A DNA stretch of 64,000 nucleotides from Rhodococcoides kyotonense (lineage in GTDB: Bacteria > Actinomycetota > Actinomycetes > Mycobacteriales > Mycobacteriaceae). Below, one piece after another: positions 1-7,799 of this stretch. The position numbers and the translations under genes were made by a program. The notes under the pieces were generated by a model. That model was not told where the DNA came from, ran no database searches, and was given only the letters and a program-made list of their open reading frames with translations. The stretch spans positions 248,001-312,000 of the forward strand of contig NZ_FZOW01000002.1 of NCBI RefSeq assembly GCF_900188125.1. The letters are read 5' to 3'. Each line of letters begins with the position of its first letter. Within the stretch, counting starts at the first letter, position 1.

Positions 1-665
1 GTTCTAGATCACAATAAATGCACTTCGATGCGGTGTGTGAAACATGGTCCGTGTCGATTTCGAACTGTTATCTGGAGCCTGGGACGAAATTCATTCGGAG
101 GTAGGGGTTTATCGGCTCTCGGTGCAGATTCTGTGCCGAAGTATGTTGTGGCACACCGTATTCGGAATCCGGTATGGAAATCGATCGTGAGGATGTCAAT
201 TCCATTATCCGAGACAGTAATTCGGAGTTCAATTACCTCTGTCGATACCGCTCGACAGTCATGAGTTCGGGTTTCCTGTCGTTTCGGTCCAATGCGGTGG
301 ACAACCGGGCCGACGGCCCGTTTTCCGCTGCAGCGTTCGCGGGATCCGGTGTCGCCGATGTGAGATTTGCTTGGACGTCGCCAGCGCAGAATTGGGCGAG
401 GCGCGAATCGGGGGCCAGTGCCGCAGGAAGTGAGTGCGCGGCGGAAAGGGGCGACCCGAGTGCGCACCCCCTGCAGCGCACTCGAGCCGCACAGAGCATA
501 CCACTCGGATTGTTTGTTGCGGTCCTTCGAATTGTCCGATTCCCGGTTTATCAGGGACTTCCAAGCTGGAGGCCGGTCATTTCGTGCTCCGGTGAAGTAG
601 GCTCGAATTTGCGGTACGCCCGCAGATAGAAGCGGGTCGCGTGGGTTCGGAGGGCACGGAAAGCA
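1..665. other. region without a recognisable gene
   Basis: No gene is recognised here. The base composition is visibly richer in A and T than the rest of the window. The open frames, such as 174-629 (+), show no domain and lack the C/G third-position bias of the neighbouring genes. It is the upstream region of the TetR gene at 666, so its operators should lie here. An imperfect inverted repeat at about 131-149 is the only operator-like structure seen and it is weak. The first bases may be the tail of something outside the window. Confidence 0.5.
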
Positions 666-1334
666 ATGGCACAACAAGAGCGCGCACGTAGGACCCGGGC
701 AGCGATCGTCGAGGCCGCGGCATCGGAGTTCGCCCGGCGCGGGTATGCGGCGGCGTCGGTCAACACCATCCTGGAAGGCTCGAACGCCACCAAGGGCGCG
801 ATGTACTTCCACTTCCAGTCGAAGGAAGACCTGGCGAGGGCGGTGCTCAGCGCAGCCCTGGACAGATATGTCGCGATCACCGAGAGGTGGAAGAACTCGA
901 CGCTGCACCCGTTCGAGGTGATCCACGGGATCATCGACGACATCGCCCGTGGTTTTCAGGCGGACGTCATCGTTCGAGCGGAGTTCCGTCTCATCGTCGA
1001 GCCCGAGTTCTACAGCGAGGTCCAGTCCGGCGGTGGACGAGTGTGGGGAATGGCAGGCCTGGAGCTGGCCCGTCGGGCTCAGTCCACGGGTGACCTCTCG
1101 GCCGAGTTCGCCCCCGAGAAGTTCATCAGGGTGTTGTCGGCGTCGCTTGCCGGTCAGCGGTACATGGCGGACCTCATCGCCGACAGCAGCGATCTCCGCG
1201 CGATGTTCGAGGAATCGCTCGAGGTCGTCCTGTTCGCGATGGCAACACCACAGTGGCTGGATCGGTGGCGGACCCACGGATGGCCCGAGAACACCGCCGC
1301 GGTCGTCGAAAATGCCTCTGACCTGCCGGTTTGA
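666..1334 (+). CDS. TetR/AcrR regulator, ScbR (gamma-butyrolactone receptor-like) type
   Basis: A 222-residue one-component repressor. Residues about 8-55 are a TetR helix-turn-helix, recognisable from RTRAAIVEAAASEFARRGY and from TKGAMYFHFQSKEDLA in the recognition helix and following turn. That signature is closest to the ScbR/ArpA group, which binds gamma-butyrolactones in Streptomyces. The remaining residues are the variable ligand domain, so the ligand cannot be read here. The ATG is preceded by a GGAAAG-like ribosome site. The gene stands alone before the tRNA cluster, and no butyrolactone synthase (AfsA type) is next to it, so the signalling role is inference from family similarity. 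Confidence 0.85.
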   Translation: MAQQERARRTRAAIVEAAASEFARRGYAAASVNTILEGSNATKGAMYFHFQSKEDLARAVLSAALDRYVAITERWKNSTLHPFEVIHGIIDDIARGFQADVIVRAEFRLIVEPEFYSEVQSGGGRVWGMAGLELARRAQSTGDLSAEFAPEKFIRVLSASLAGQRYMADLIADSSDLRAMFEESLEVVLFAMATPQWLDRWRTHGWPENTAAVVENASDLPV

Positions 1335-1360
1335 GTTTTCCGAGAGAAGTGTCCTAAGCT
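1331..1360 (+). promoter_or_regulatory. probable promoter of tRNA-Glu
   Basis: TTGAGT at 1331-1336 and TAAGCT at 1355-1360 are separated by 18 bases. The pair lies about 54 bases before the mature tRNA and overlaps the stop codon of the TetR gene. This is a consensus match only. Confidence 0.5.
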
Positions 1361-1413
1361 ATCCCAGCTCCCAACGGAACGCCGTTGAGGGTAGCGCCGG
1401 AGCAATCCGGCGG

Positions 1414-1486
1414 GCCCCCTTCGTCTAGCGGCCTAGGACGCCGCCCTTTCAAGGCGGTAGCGCGGGTTCGAATCCCGTAGGGGGTA
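1414..1486 (+). tRNA. tRNA-Glu (anticodon TTC)
   Basis: The acceptor stem is formed by 1414-1420 and 1479-1485, with discriminator A1486. The anticodon arm CCGCC-CTTTCAA-GGCGG carries TTC, and the T-arm GCGGG-TTCGAAT-CCCGT is intact. The length is 73 nt, with no encoded CCA. It is the first of three tRNAs on the same strand. Confidence 0.96.
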
Positions 1487-1552
1487 CGGTAGGACACGGT
1501 CGGAATTGACAAACCGGCCAGCAGTACAGCAGTCTCTTGCAGGCCGCCGCGG

Positions 1553-1581
1553 TTCGAAGCAGAAAAAACATCTGCTAAGGT
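1553..1581 (+). promoter_or_regulatory. probable promoter of tRNA-Asp
   Basis: TTCGAA at 1553-1558 and TAAGGT at 1576-1581 are separated by exactly 17 bases. The spacer is flanked by GCAGA and TCTGC, a small inverted repeat. Transcription would start about 30 bases before the tRNA. Confidence 0.5.
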
Positions 1582-1617
1582 TTGCGGCAGTGAATTTCAG
1601 AGATGAAATTCGAGCAA

Positions 1618-1691
1618 GGCCCTGTGGCGCAGTTGGTTAGCGCGCCGCCCTGTCACGGCGGAGGTCGCGGGTTCGAGTCCCGTCAGGGTCG
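1618..1691 (+). tRNA. tRNA-Asp (anticodon GTC)
   Basis: Acceptor arms 1618-1624 and 1684-1690 pair, and the discriminator is G1691. The anticodon GTC is at 1652-1654 inside CCGCC-CTGTCAC-GGCGG. D-arm GCGC-AGTTGGTTA-GCGC and T-loop TTCGAGT are standard. Confidence 0.96.
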
Positions 1692-1828
1692 CAAAGTCGA
1701 TACGAAAGTATCTGACTTGCGTGCGGTAGCACCGGGTTTCCCGGTGGGTAGCGCAACAGGCCGGCATCGGAGTTTCGAGAGTTGTGGGAATTCCGAAGTC
1801 GGCTTTGGCATTGTCACCGGTGCCGCAC

Positions 1829-1905
1829 GGCCAGGTAGCTCAGTTGGTACGAGCGTCCGCCTGAAAAGCGGAAGGTCGCCGGTTCGATCCCGGCCCTGGC
1901 CACCA
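1829..1905 (+). tRNA. tRNA-Phe (anticodon GAA)
   Basis: Acceptor arms 1829-1835 and 1895-1901 pair. The anticodon GAA is at 1863-1865 within CCGC-CTGAAAA-GCGG. The discriminator A1902 is followed by an encoded CCA at 1903-1905, unlike the two preceding tRNAs. Confidence 0.96.
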
Positions 1906-2099
1906 CAATTCGTAGTCGCGCTGTCGTATTCGATGCGCATCCGCCGAAATTCACGGCGAACATATTCTTCCCGATATCGCGCAGCCCACACGTGGCTCGG
2001 AATCGAAAACCCAGCAGTCCGAATCACATTCGCGAAGTGGCCATAGCCCGAGTCGTGGCGAACGTGGCATCGCGGCGACTCCCGGCCTACGCTGATTCG

Positions 2100-2660
2100 G
2101 TGGACGTCATCGAACACGCGCAAAGCGATCTCGCGAGAGGCGACAACGCCGCGGCGCGTGACCGGCTCTACGCCGCCTTGAGGACTGCCCCGGCGTCGCA
2201 ACCCATTCTCGAGCTTCTCGCCTACACACACCTACTGATGGGCGATCGCGCTGCCGCGGGCGCGGCGTGGTTCCTGACGGGCAAGACCGACGACGACCCC
2301 ACTGCATCGGCAGCTTTCGCTGCGCTCGAGGCTCGGCACCCGTCGCCCATCGGGCTGGCGCGCGTCCTCCCGATCAATGCACCGTCGGAGTACTACCCCG
2401 TACAGGCCCAGGAGCGTCTCCTGCGACTCACGGCCGCGGTTCGGAGCACCGGACAGGAGTGGGTCCCCCCACGCGACACGATCTACTTCGACGAACTCGG
2501 CGTCGACACGGACGATTTCTTCGACGACGCGTTTCCGACGTCCGGCGATGCGACGGCGGGCTCGGGTCGGCCTTTCCGGCAGCGAATCGTCGCGACGTTG
2601 ATCATCGTCGCGATCGCGGCGACGTCGGCGTCCGTCGTGCTGGCTCTCGTGTTCTCGTAG
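2100..2660 (+). CDS. DUF6584-like protein with C-terminal membrane anchor
   Basis: A 186-residue protein of unknown function. The N-terminal half (SDLARGDNAAARDRLYAAL and the following helices) reads like a tetratricopeptide-type helical pair and resembles the DUF6584 family. Residues about 160-185 form one hydrophobic segment that ends at the C-terminus, so the bulk probably faces the cytoplasm. I chose the GTG at 2100 because TACGCT at 2088-2093 is a good -10 box ending six bases upstream, giving a leaderless message. The longer frame back to 1992 has a poor, arginine-rich composition. The 194 bases between tRNA-Phe and this gene show nothing else. Confidence 0.6.
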   Translation: MDVIEHAQSDLARGDNAAARDRLYAALRTAPASQPILELLAYTHLLMGDRAAAGAAWFLTGKTDDDPTASAAFAALEARHPSPIGLARVLPINAPSEYYPVQAQERLLRLTAAVRSTGQEWVPPRDTIYFDELGVDTDDFFDDAFPTSGDATAGSGRPFRQRIVATLIIVAIAATSASVVLALVFS

Positions 2661-2754
2661 GGCGCGAGAGGGCCACGTGCGTTGCCGCGTATTGTGTTCC
2701 GCGGGTCATTCACGGATCGAACCGAATACCTTCTGACGAACCTAGGACGATCTC

Positions 2755-3051
2755 ATCGACGACACATCGCGTGCAGACACACCGCGTGACGACAACTACG
2801 ACGTCAACCTGGCTCAAGCGCGTGTTTTCGCTGCAGGGCTCGCGGAGCACATCGAGAAATGCACGACGTCCATCGAGATCGCGCAAGCTCGTGCGTTCCG
2901 CGCGCGTGCCGACAAAGCGCTGACACGCGCGCGGGAGCTCGAGTCGCAGGCGAGCACGCTGCGACTGGAGCTGTACGAGATGTACCGTCAGATCGACAAG
3001 ATGACGGCGCGTTTTCCCGAGTTACGCGGAGACACTGTTTTCCGACGCTGA
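2755..3051 (+). CDS. small helical hypothetical protein, start unresolved
   Basis: The frame ending at TGA 3049-3051 reads as a charged, heptad-like helix (for example TRARELESQASTLRLELYEM) with coding-like C/G third positions back to about 2755. No ATG, GTG or TTG occurs in frame after the TAG at 2743. An ATC at 2755 or a CTG at 2809 would have to be the start. It could be a small coiled-coil protein with a non-standard start, or a decayed gene. It meets the ANTAR-like gene tail to tail with about 30 bases of overlap. Confidence 0.4.
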   Translation: MDDTSRADTPRDDNYDVNLAQARVFAAGLAEHIEKCTTSIEIAQARAFRARADKALTRARELESQASTLRLELYEMYRQIDKMTARFPELRGDTVFRR

Positions 3052-3318
3052 TCGTGCCGCGAGCAGCGAGCCCCAGCGCGCCAATGCGACTCGGCGAGTG
3101 TCGGAATCGCCGCGATCCTTGCCCTCGGCCAAGGTGATGACCGCACGCGCCAGCTCGAAGAGGCTGACGCGGTTGTCGCGGGCGGTGGCGAACAAGTCGT
3201 CGACGGCCGCCGCGACGCTACCGCCGCCTACTCCGACGAGCACGCCCGTCGCGATGTCCACATCGGTGCGTGAAGCGGGTCCCCGAGACGCCGTTGTATC
3301 GGGAGTTCTGTCTGTCAT
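3022..3318 (-). CDS. ANTAR-like domain protein
   Basis: A 98-residue protein. The segment ATGVLVGVGGGSVAAAVDDL followed by LFELARAVITLAEG matches the helical pattern of ANTAR domains, which bind paired hairpins in nascent RNA and prevent termination. There is no receiver or GAF sensor domain, so any signal input would come from a partner. The ATG at 3318 is chosen over the upstream ATG at 3384 because AAGGAA lies seven bases before it. The assignment rests on pattern only and the usual conserved aromatic residues are weak. Confidence 0.5.
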   Translation of the reverse strand: MTDRTPDTTASRGPASRTDVDIATGVLVGVGGGSVAAAVDDLFATARDNRVSLFELARAVITLAEGKDRGDSDTRRVALARWGSLLAARSASENSVSA

Positions 3319-3446
3319 GAACGTTCCTTGCGAGTTCGTGGTGGTGGACGGAATCGGACCAGCCGACTCTGAGACGCAGTTCACTCTCGACGCCTCAGAG
3401 GTCGCTCACTCTGCCATACGTCACCGACGGGAAAGTAGCCGACGCA

Positions 3447-4034
3447 CTAAGACTCGGTTGGTTTGGCGCGAACGTGCATTCGTTCACCCTGCGGGCCGAA
3501 CAGACTGAGTAATTCGACGGGATTACCGTCGGCAGCGCCGAACCAATGTGGGACGCGTGTGTCGAACTCGGCGGCCTCGCCGGGCTTCATGACGATGTCG
3601 TGTTCACCGAGCACGAGCCTCAACTTTCCGTTGAGGACGTACAGCCACTCGTACCCTTCGTGGACGCGAGGTGACGGCTCGGACCGGACGGGGTCGACGA
3701 CGATCTTGTAGGCCTGCATGCCGCCCGGGCGACGCGTCAGCGGTTGGATCGTGACGTTCTCTCGACGGACAGGTGTGCCCTTGACTCGGGGGTCTTCGAC
3801 GGGTGGTTCGCTGACGAGTTCGTCCAGCGGGATCTGGTGTGCGCGGGCAATCGGCAGCAACAGTTCGAGGCTCGGTTTGCGGTCACCCGATTCGAGCCTC
3901 GACAGGGTGCTCAGCGAGATGCCGGTGGTGTCGGCGAGAGCTGCGAGCGTCGTACCTCGTTCGTTGCGCAGGCGTCGCAGGCGTGGGCCGACCCCTGCGA
4001 TGACGTCGTCGATCTCCTGCTCGGGCGTGCTCAT
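3447..4034 (-). CDS. XRE-family regulator with cupin sensor domain
   Basis: A 195-residue transcription factor. Residues about 12-66 are a Cro/C1-type helix-turn-helix (LRRLRNERGTTLAALAD, then ISLSTLSRLESGDRKPS). Residues about 105-190 are a cupin barrel, with RVHEGYEWLYVLNGKLRLVL as motif 1 and a PHWFGAADG segment as motif 2. This architecture is common in regulators of small-molecule catabolism such as PuuR. The ligand cannot be deduced. No catabolic operon adjoins it: the neighbours are an ANTAR-like gene and a lipoprotein. Confidence 0.85.
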   Translation of the reverse strand: MSTPEQEIDDVIAGVGPRLRRLRNERGTTLAALADTTGISLSTLSRLESGDRKPSLELLLPIARAHQIPLDELVSEPPVEDPRVKGTPVRRENVTIQPLTRRPGGMQAYKIVVDPVRSEPSPRVHEGYEWLYVLNGKLRLVLGEHDIVMKPGEAAEFDTRVPHWFGAADGNPVELLSLFGPQGERMHVRAKPTES

Positions 4035-4065
4035 CTCTCTATTGCAGTTTCAGCAAACCGATTTG

Positions 4066-4473
4066 TCAACTACAGGCGAGCTTTGCCTGGTCGTAGATGC
4101 GCTGAGCTTGCTCGGTCGACGGACGGGCATCACCCGACGCCGCCTCGACCTCGAGTTCGGAGACGATGGCCGACTCGTCGGTGCCGCTCGCGATCTCGAC
4201 GCACGTGCTGTTCAACAATGCCTTGATCGCGTTGTCGTCGCGGTTCTCGGCAAGGGCTCCGAACTGCGCGCGGAATGCGACGACGAAGGCCTGGACCTTG
4301 GCGTCGTCGAACAGATTTCCCGCCTGCTCGCCGACGCTGGCGGCGACACTGCTGGCCGAACCTGCCGCGTTGTCGAGCGTCTGATTCGCATCCGCCTGGT
4401 CGTCGGCGCTGCAGCCTGCCAGAACGAGTGCGAGCGACAAGCCGGACGTGATCGCGAGCTTTCGGAACTTCAT
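4066..4473 (-). CDS. hypothetical lipoprotein
   Basis: A 135-residue exported protein. It has a basic start (MKFRKLAI), a hydrophobic core and the lipobox LVLAGC at about residues 17-22, so Cys22 should carry the lipid anchor. The mature part is acidic, largely helical and ends in Cys134 two residues before the C-terminus; with the Cys near residue 94 it may form a disulphide. TACGAT (reverse strand of 4481-4486) sits seven bases before the ATG, so the message is probably leaderless. No domain is recognised. Confidence 0.75.
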   Translation of the reverse strand: MKFRKLAITSGLSLALVLAGCSADDQADANQTLDNAAGSASSVAASVGEQAGNLFDDAKVQAFVVAFRAQFGALAENRDDNAIKALLNSTCVEIASGTDESAIVSELEVEAASGDARPSTEQAQRIYDQAKLACS

Positions 4474-4556
4474 GGGGGTGATCGTAGCTTTCGAGTCCGA
4501 ACACCGGTGCCGCGGAAACGAACCGCACGGACGGGTGAGGCGCTCATACTTGTGCG

Positions 4557-5660
4557 GTGGCCACCGATGTCGCGTCGTCGACCGTCCGGGTTCGACGGTC
4601 GCGGATACTGCGCAACGCTTACGGAAGTGCAACCGCCGAAGCGTTCATGATCATTGCGATCGCGACGATTCTCGTCACACGCCTGTACCTCGAACTGACC
4701 GGCTATCCCCAGGTCGGCGGTGGCACCTTGCATATCGCGCACGCGTTGTGGGGTGGTGCCGCGATGATGCTGGCACTGCTGGCGGGCTGGATGTTCATCG
4801 GCTTCGGTGTGCGCACGTTCGCGGTCGTGCTCGGCGGAATCGGATTCGGCCTGTTCCTCGACGAGGTCGGCAAGTTCGTCACGAAGGACAACGACTACTT
4901 CTACGGGCCGTCGGCCGAGATCATGTACGTACTGGTCGTCGTCGTTCTCGTCGGGAATCGAGTCGTCCGTGACGCACGTCGGCCGTCCCGCGACGAAACG
5001 CTCGCCAATGCTGCTCTCATCGCCGCGGAAGGCGTCGCGCACGGGCTGCCGGAGCATCGGCGTGAATGGGCGTTGCGTATGGTCGATCGCGCCGAAGCAG
5101 AGGGAGCCGAGACCCGGACCGTCGACGGTCTGAGATTGCTGCTCGAGAACTGTGGGCCCGGCCGCGCGCGACTCTACGACGCCCGGAACGTGCTTCCGCG
5201 CTTGATACCCGGGTTCTTCAAGAGCCCACGGTGGGTGCCGGTCGTGGCGTGGGCGATGACGCTGGCGTCGTTCGTCGGCGTCGTCTTCGGCATCGTGCAG
5301 TTGGTGCTCGGCGACCTGCATTTCGATTCCGAGGACACCACGATCGACATCGACAAGATGGGAATTGCGAGCGGCATTCTGTTCGTGTCCTCGTGCCTGA
5401 CGTTCGCACTGTCGCTACCCTCGGTCGTCGCGCTGCGAAACAGGAAACTGTGGCCGCTGCGCATGCTGCGAATCGCGGCGCTGATCTTCACGTTGCTCAA
5501 TGCACTCGTCGATTTCGCGCAGCAAGGATTCGCGGCTCTGTTCAACGTCGCGATCGGATTGTTCACCATGGCGGTCCTGTCGCATCGAATCACTGTCAGA
5601 ACCGCGGAAATCGCCGAGGACAACGCATCTCACGGCGATGTTCTGTCGATGCCCGAATAA
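4557..5660 (+). CDS. polytopic membrane protein of unknown function
   Basis: A 367-residue integral membrane protein. About four hydrophobic segments lie in the first 140 residues and four more after residue 235, separated by a soluble, charged stretch at about 140-230. The first half contains GGIGFGLFLDEVGKF, typical of an uncharacterised actinobacterial membrane family. The GTG start has CATACT at 4545-4550 six bases upstream, indicating a leaderless message. It is divergent from the lipoprotein and overlaps the 3' end of the RluA gene by 31 bases. Confidence 0.75.
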   Translation: MATDVASSTVRVRRSRILRNAYGSATAEAFMIIAIATILVTRLYLELTGYPQVGGGTLHIAHALWGGAAMMLALLAGWMFIGFGVRTFAVVLGGIGFGLFLDEVGKFVTKDNDYFYGPSAEIMYVLVVVVLVGNRVVRDARRPSRDETLANAALIAAEGVAHGLPEHRREWALRMVDRAEAEGAETRTVDGLRLLLENCGPGRARLYDARNVLPRLIPGFFKSPRWVPVVAWAMTLASFVGVVFGIVQLVLGDLHFDSEDTTIDIDKMGIASGILFVSSCLTFALSLPSVVALRNRKLWPLRMLRIAALIFTLLNALVDFAQQGFAALFNVAIGLFTMAVLSHRITVRTAEIAEDNASHGDVLSMPE

Positions 5661-6550
5661 AGTGTCAGCGACCGGGTACTGGTGAACGTTCGACGTTCGT
5701 TCGTGAACGGATCGACGAATTCGATCGACCGAGCGAGGAGCTGCAGCGGCGCGGAATAGTCGTCGCCTGGTACATCGTAGAAGTCCGGATAGAAATTGTC
5801 GCCGAGGATCGGAACTCCGAGCGAACTCATGTGCAACCGAAGTTGATGTGTGCGACCGGTTCTCGGACGCAGTCGATAGAGCGCATGGACACCGTCGGTC
5901 TCGAGGATATCGGCGCGTGTCTCCGCATTGGGTTCCCCGTCGACCTCCTCGGCGCGAAGTACTCCTCGCTCCTTGATCATTCGGCTGCGGATGGTCCGCG
6001 GAAACTCGAGGTTCGGATCGAATCGAGCGACGGCGTGATACTCCTTCTCGACGGTCCGCTGCGCGAACAGATCCTGGTAGGCGCGTCGGGCTTCCGGCCG
6101 CGCAGTGAAGATCAACACGCCCGCCGTGAGTCGGTCGAGTCGATGCGCCGGACTGAGATCCGCCATGTCGAGTTCACGTCGGAGCAGGACCAGAGCCGAT
6201 CTCGCCACGTAGGCACCGCGTGGCGTCGTCGCAAGGAAGTGCGGTTTGTCGATCACCACCAGGTTGTCGTCACGATGGAGAATCTCGATCGGAAACGGCA
6301 CGACCGGCTCGACCGGCTCGTCGCGGTAGAGGTAGATGTCGGCGCGCGGCACGAGCGGGGTGTTCTCGTCGATCGCAGTCCCTTCGGCGTCGACGACCTC
6401 GCGTCCTGCGACCTTCTCGCGCAAACGGTCCGCGTCCTGCGGAAATCGGCCGGTGAGGTACCCCAGAACGGTCGACGACGACTGCTCGTCGGGCATGCGA
6501 ACGCGAGTCGGTCCGAGGCCGTTGCGTATCGGGAGGGGAGCGCGGGCCAT
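5630..6550 (-). CDS. RluA-family pseudouridine synthase
   Basis: A 306-residue RNA-modifying enzyme that isomerises uridine to pseudouridine in rRNA or tRNA. The catalytic block PAHRLDRLTAGVLIF contains the invariant aspartate (HRLDR). Before it lies DDNLVVIDKPHFLATTPRG, and after it the LRPRTGRTHQLRLHM motif of the family. The S4-like N-terminus is short. The ATG at 6550 follows TAGGCT by seven bases, a leaderless arrangement; the longer frame to 6814 is shadow sequence of the lipase gene. Target position cannot be predicted. Confidence 0.92.
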   Translation of the reverse strand: MARAPLPIRNGLGPTRVRMPDEQSSSTVLGYLTGRFPQDADRLREKVAGREVVDAEGTAIDENTPLVPRADIYLYRDEPVEPVVPFPIEILHRDDNLVVIDKPHFLATTPRGAYVARSALVLLRRELDMADLSPAHRLDRLTAGVLIFTARPEARRAYQDLFAQRTVEKEYHAVARFDPNLEFPRTIRSRMIKERGVLRAEEVDGEPNAETRADILETDGVHALYRLRPRTGRTHQLRLHMSSLGVPILGDNFYPDFYDVPGDDYSAPLQLLARSIEFVDPFTNERRTFTSTRSLTLYSGIDRTSP

Positions 6551-6569
6551 GGCGCTCAGCCTATCCGCT

Positions 6570-7769
6570 TCAACAGTTGCCGGTTGCCGGCTCACCTCGG
6601 AACCTGGCGTCCAACCACAGGTACGCCTCGGGGAGGCCGAGGACGGTGGCCGAAAAGTGTTCGGCCGCTGGGTATCCACGGAACTGCACGCTGGCGCCTG
6701 CCGCGCAGTATCGACCGACCATGTCGCGGACGGGCTGGAACGGCGCGATGAAGTCGTTGACTCCCTGCCACACGAACAGGGGTGCCGTCGGAATGCCGTC
6801 GTAGAAGGCCACACTGTTCTCGCGCAGCACTTCCTGCGCGCTCGGTGTCTCCGCGAGCGATGCGGCCGTCGTCAGATCCCTGGCGCTGTGGAATGCACCG
6901 TCGATGAGAATGGACCGCCGGCATTCGTTGAACATTTTGTTGCGCAGTGCGATTCCCTGGTCGTTGAGATTCTCGGTGATCGGGAAGCGGTCGGGATATT
7001 CGCGTTCCAGGCCGAGCGCGACGGCCATCGCCATGCCGAAACCTGGATGCGGCAGCGGGCTGTAGGCGAGATTCTGAGCGATCTGGGCCAGGTCCGACGG
7101 GATTCCGCCTTCGGCGATGCCCGCGATCTTCAGTTCGGGCGCATAGCTGGGCGCGAGCGCGGCGGCGAACGACGTCGCCAGGCCGCCGCCGGAGTAGCCC
7201 AGCAGGCCCACGGGGGAGTCGGCGAGTGGGAGTTGCTGGAACCGCTGCACTGCGCGTACTCCGTCGAGCGTCACCTGACCTGCCATCTTGGCGGCGCCGT
7301 ACGCGGCCGTCGGGCCGAGGTAGTCGGGCACGGCGACGGCCCACCCCCGGGCGACCATGCCCAGATAGACGGCGGGAGCCTCGATCAACTCGTCGGAGAA
7401 CAAGCCGTGCGACGGGGCGCACTTGGTTCCCAACGCGTTGACGATCGCCTGGTACGACACCAGCGGTGTCCCCTCGCCTCGGCCACGCGGCATCAATACG
7501 GTCATGACCGCCGCGATCGGGTCGCCGGCGGAGTTCGTCGAGCGGTATGCGATCTGCCAGATGTCGGTGTTCGGATAGCGGGGGTCGTCCGCGCGTCTGC
7601 TGTTCAGCACGTCACCGGGCGCTGCGTCACCGATAGTCGGCGGCGCGGAATAGAAGGCATCCGGGTCGGGGGACAGTGCGACGGGGTCGGCGCCCGCGGC
7701 AGGCGCCCCGGAGAGCAGGGCGCATGTCGCAGCGACGACGACGAAGACTGCGGTGAGACGAGTGCGCAC
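6570..7769 (-). CDS. secreted lipase (LIP family)
   Basis: A 399-residue exported alpha/beta-hydrolase. Residues 1-27 form a Sec signal peptide ending around AGADP. The nucleophile elbow GYSGGG is near residue 194, inside LLGYSGGGLATSFAAALAP, and the catalytic His is in AAEHF near residue 371. The order of motifs matches secretory lipases that cleave acylglycerols or sterol esters outside the cell. The GTG start has AAGGA five bases upstream. It is the last gene of a probable operon with the MFS exporter (30-base gap) and PapA-like acyltransferase, so its substrate may be the exported acylated lipid. Confidence 0.85.
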   Translation of the reverse strand: MRTRLTAVFVVVAATCALLSGAPAAGADPVALSPDPDAFYSAPPTIGDAAPGDVLNSRRADDPRYPNTDIWQIAYRSTNSAGDPIAAVMTVLMPRGRGEGTPLVSYQAIVNALGTKCAPSHGLFSDELIEAPAVYLGMVARGWAVAVPDYLGPTAAYGAAKMAGQVTLDGVRAVQRFQQLPLADSPVGLLGYSGGGLATSFAAALAPSYAPELKIAGIAEGGIPSDLAQIAQNLAYSPLPHPGFGMAMAVALGLEREYPDRFPITENLNDQGIALRNKMFNECRRSILIDGAFHSARDLTTAASLAETPSAQEVLRENSVAFYDGIPTAPLFVWQGVNDFIAPFQPVRDMVGRYCAAGASVQFRGYPAAEHFSATVLGLPEAYLWLDARFRGEPATGNC

Positions 7770-7799
7770 GGTGGTCCTTTTCCTGGCGTGTGGGGCGGA

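Noticed and set aside
131..149. Imperfect inverted repeat that could be an ARE-type operator for the ScbR-like protein.
   Set aside because: Two of nine arm positions mismatch and the sequence does not fit the operator consensus I recall.
174..629. A 151-codon frame that could be a gene before the TetR regulator.
   Set aside because: No domain, poor third-position bias, no ribosome site or convincing -10 arrangement.
9..1277. A 422-codon open frame on the minus strand.
   Set aside because: It is the antisense shadow of the TetR gene plus non-coding sequence; the translation has no domain and arginine/proline-rich composition.
1414..1905. tRNA cluster as an integration site for a mobile element.
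   Set aside because: No integrase, no direct repeat of a tRNA 3' end and no foreign gene block follow.
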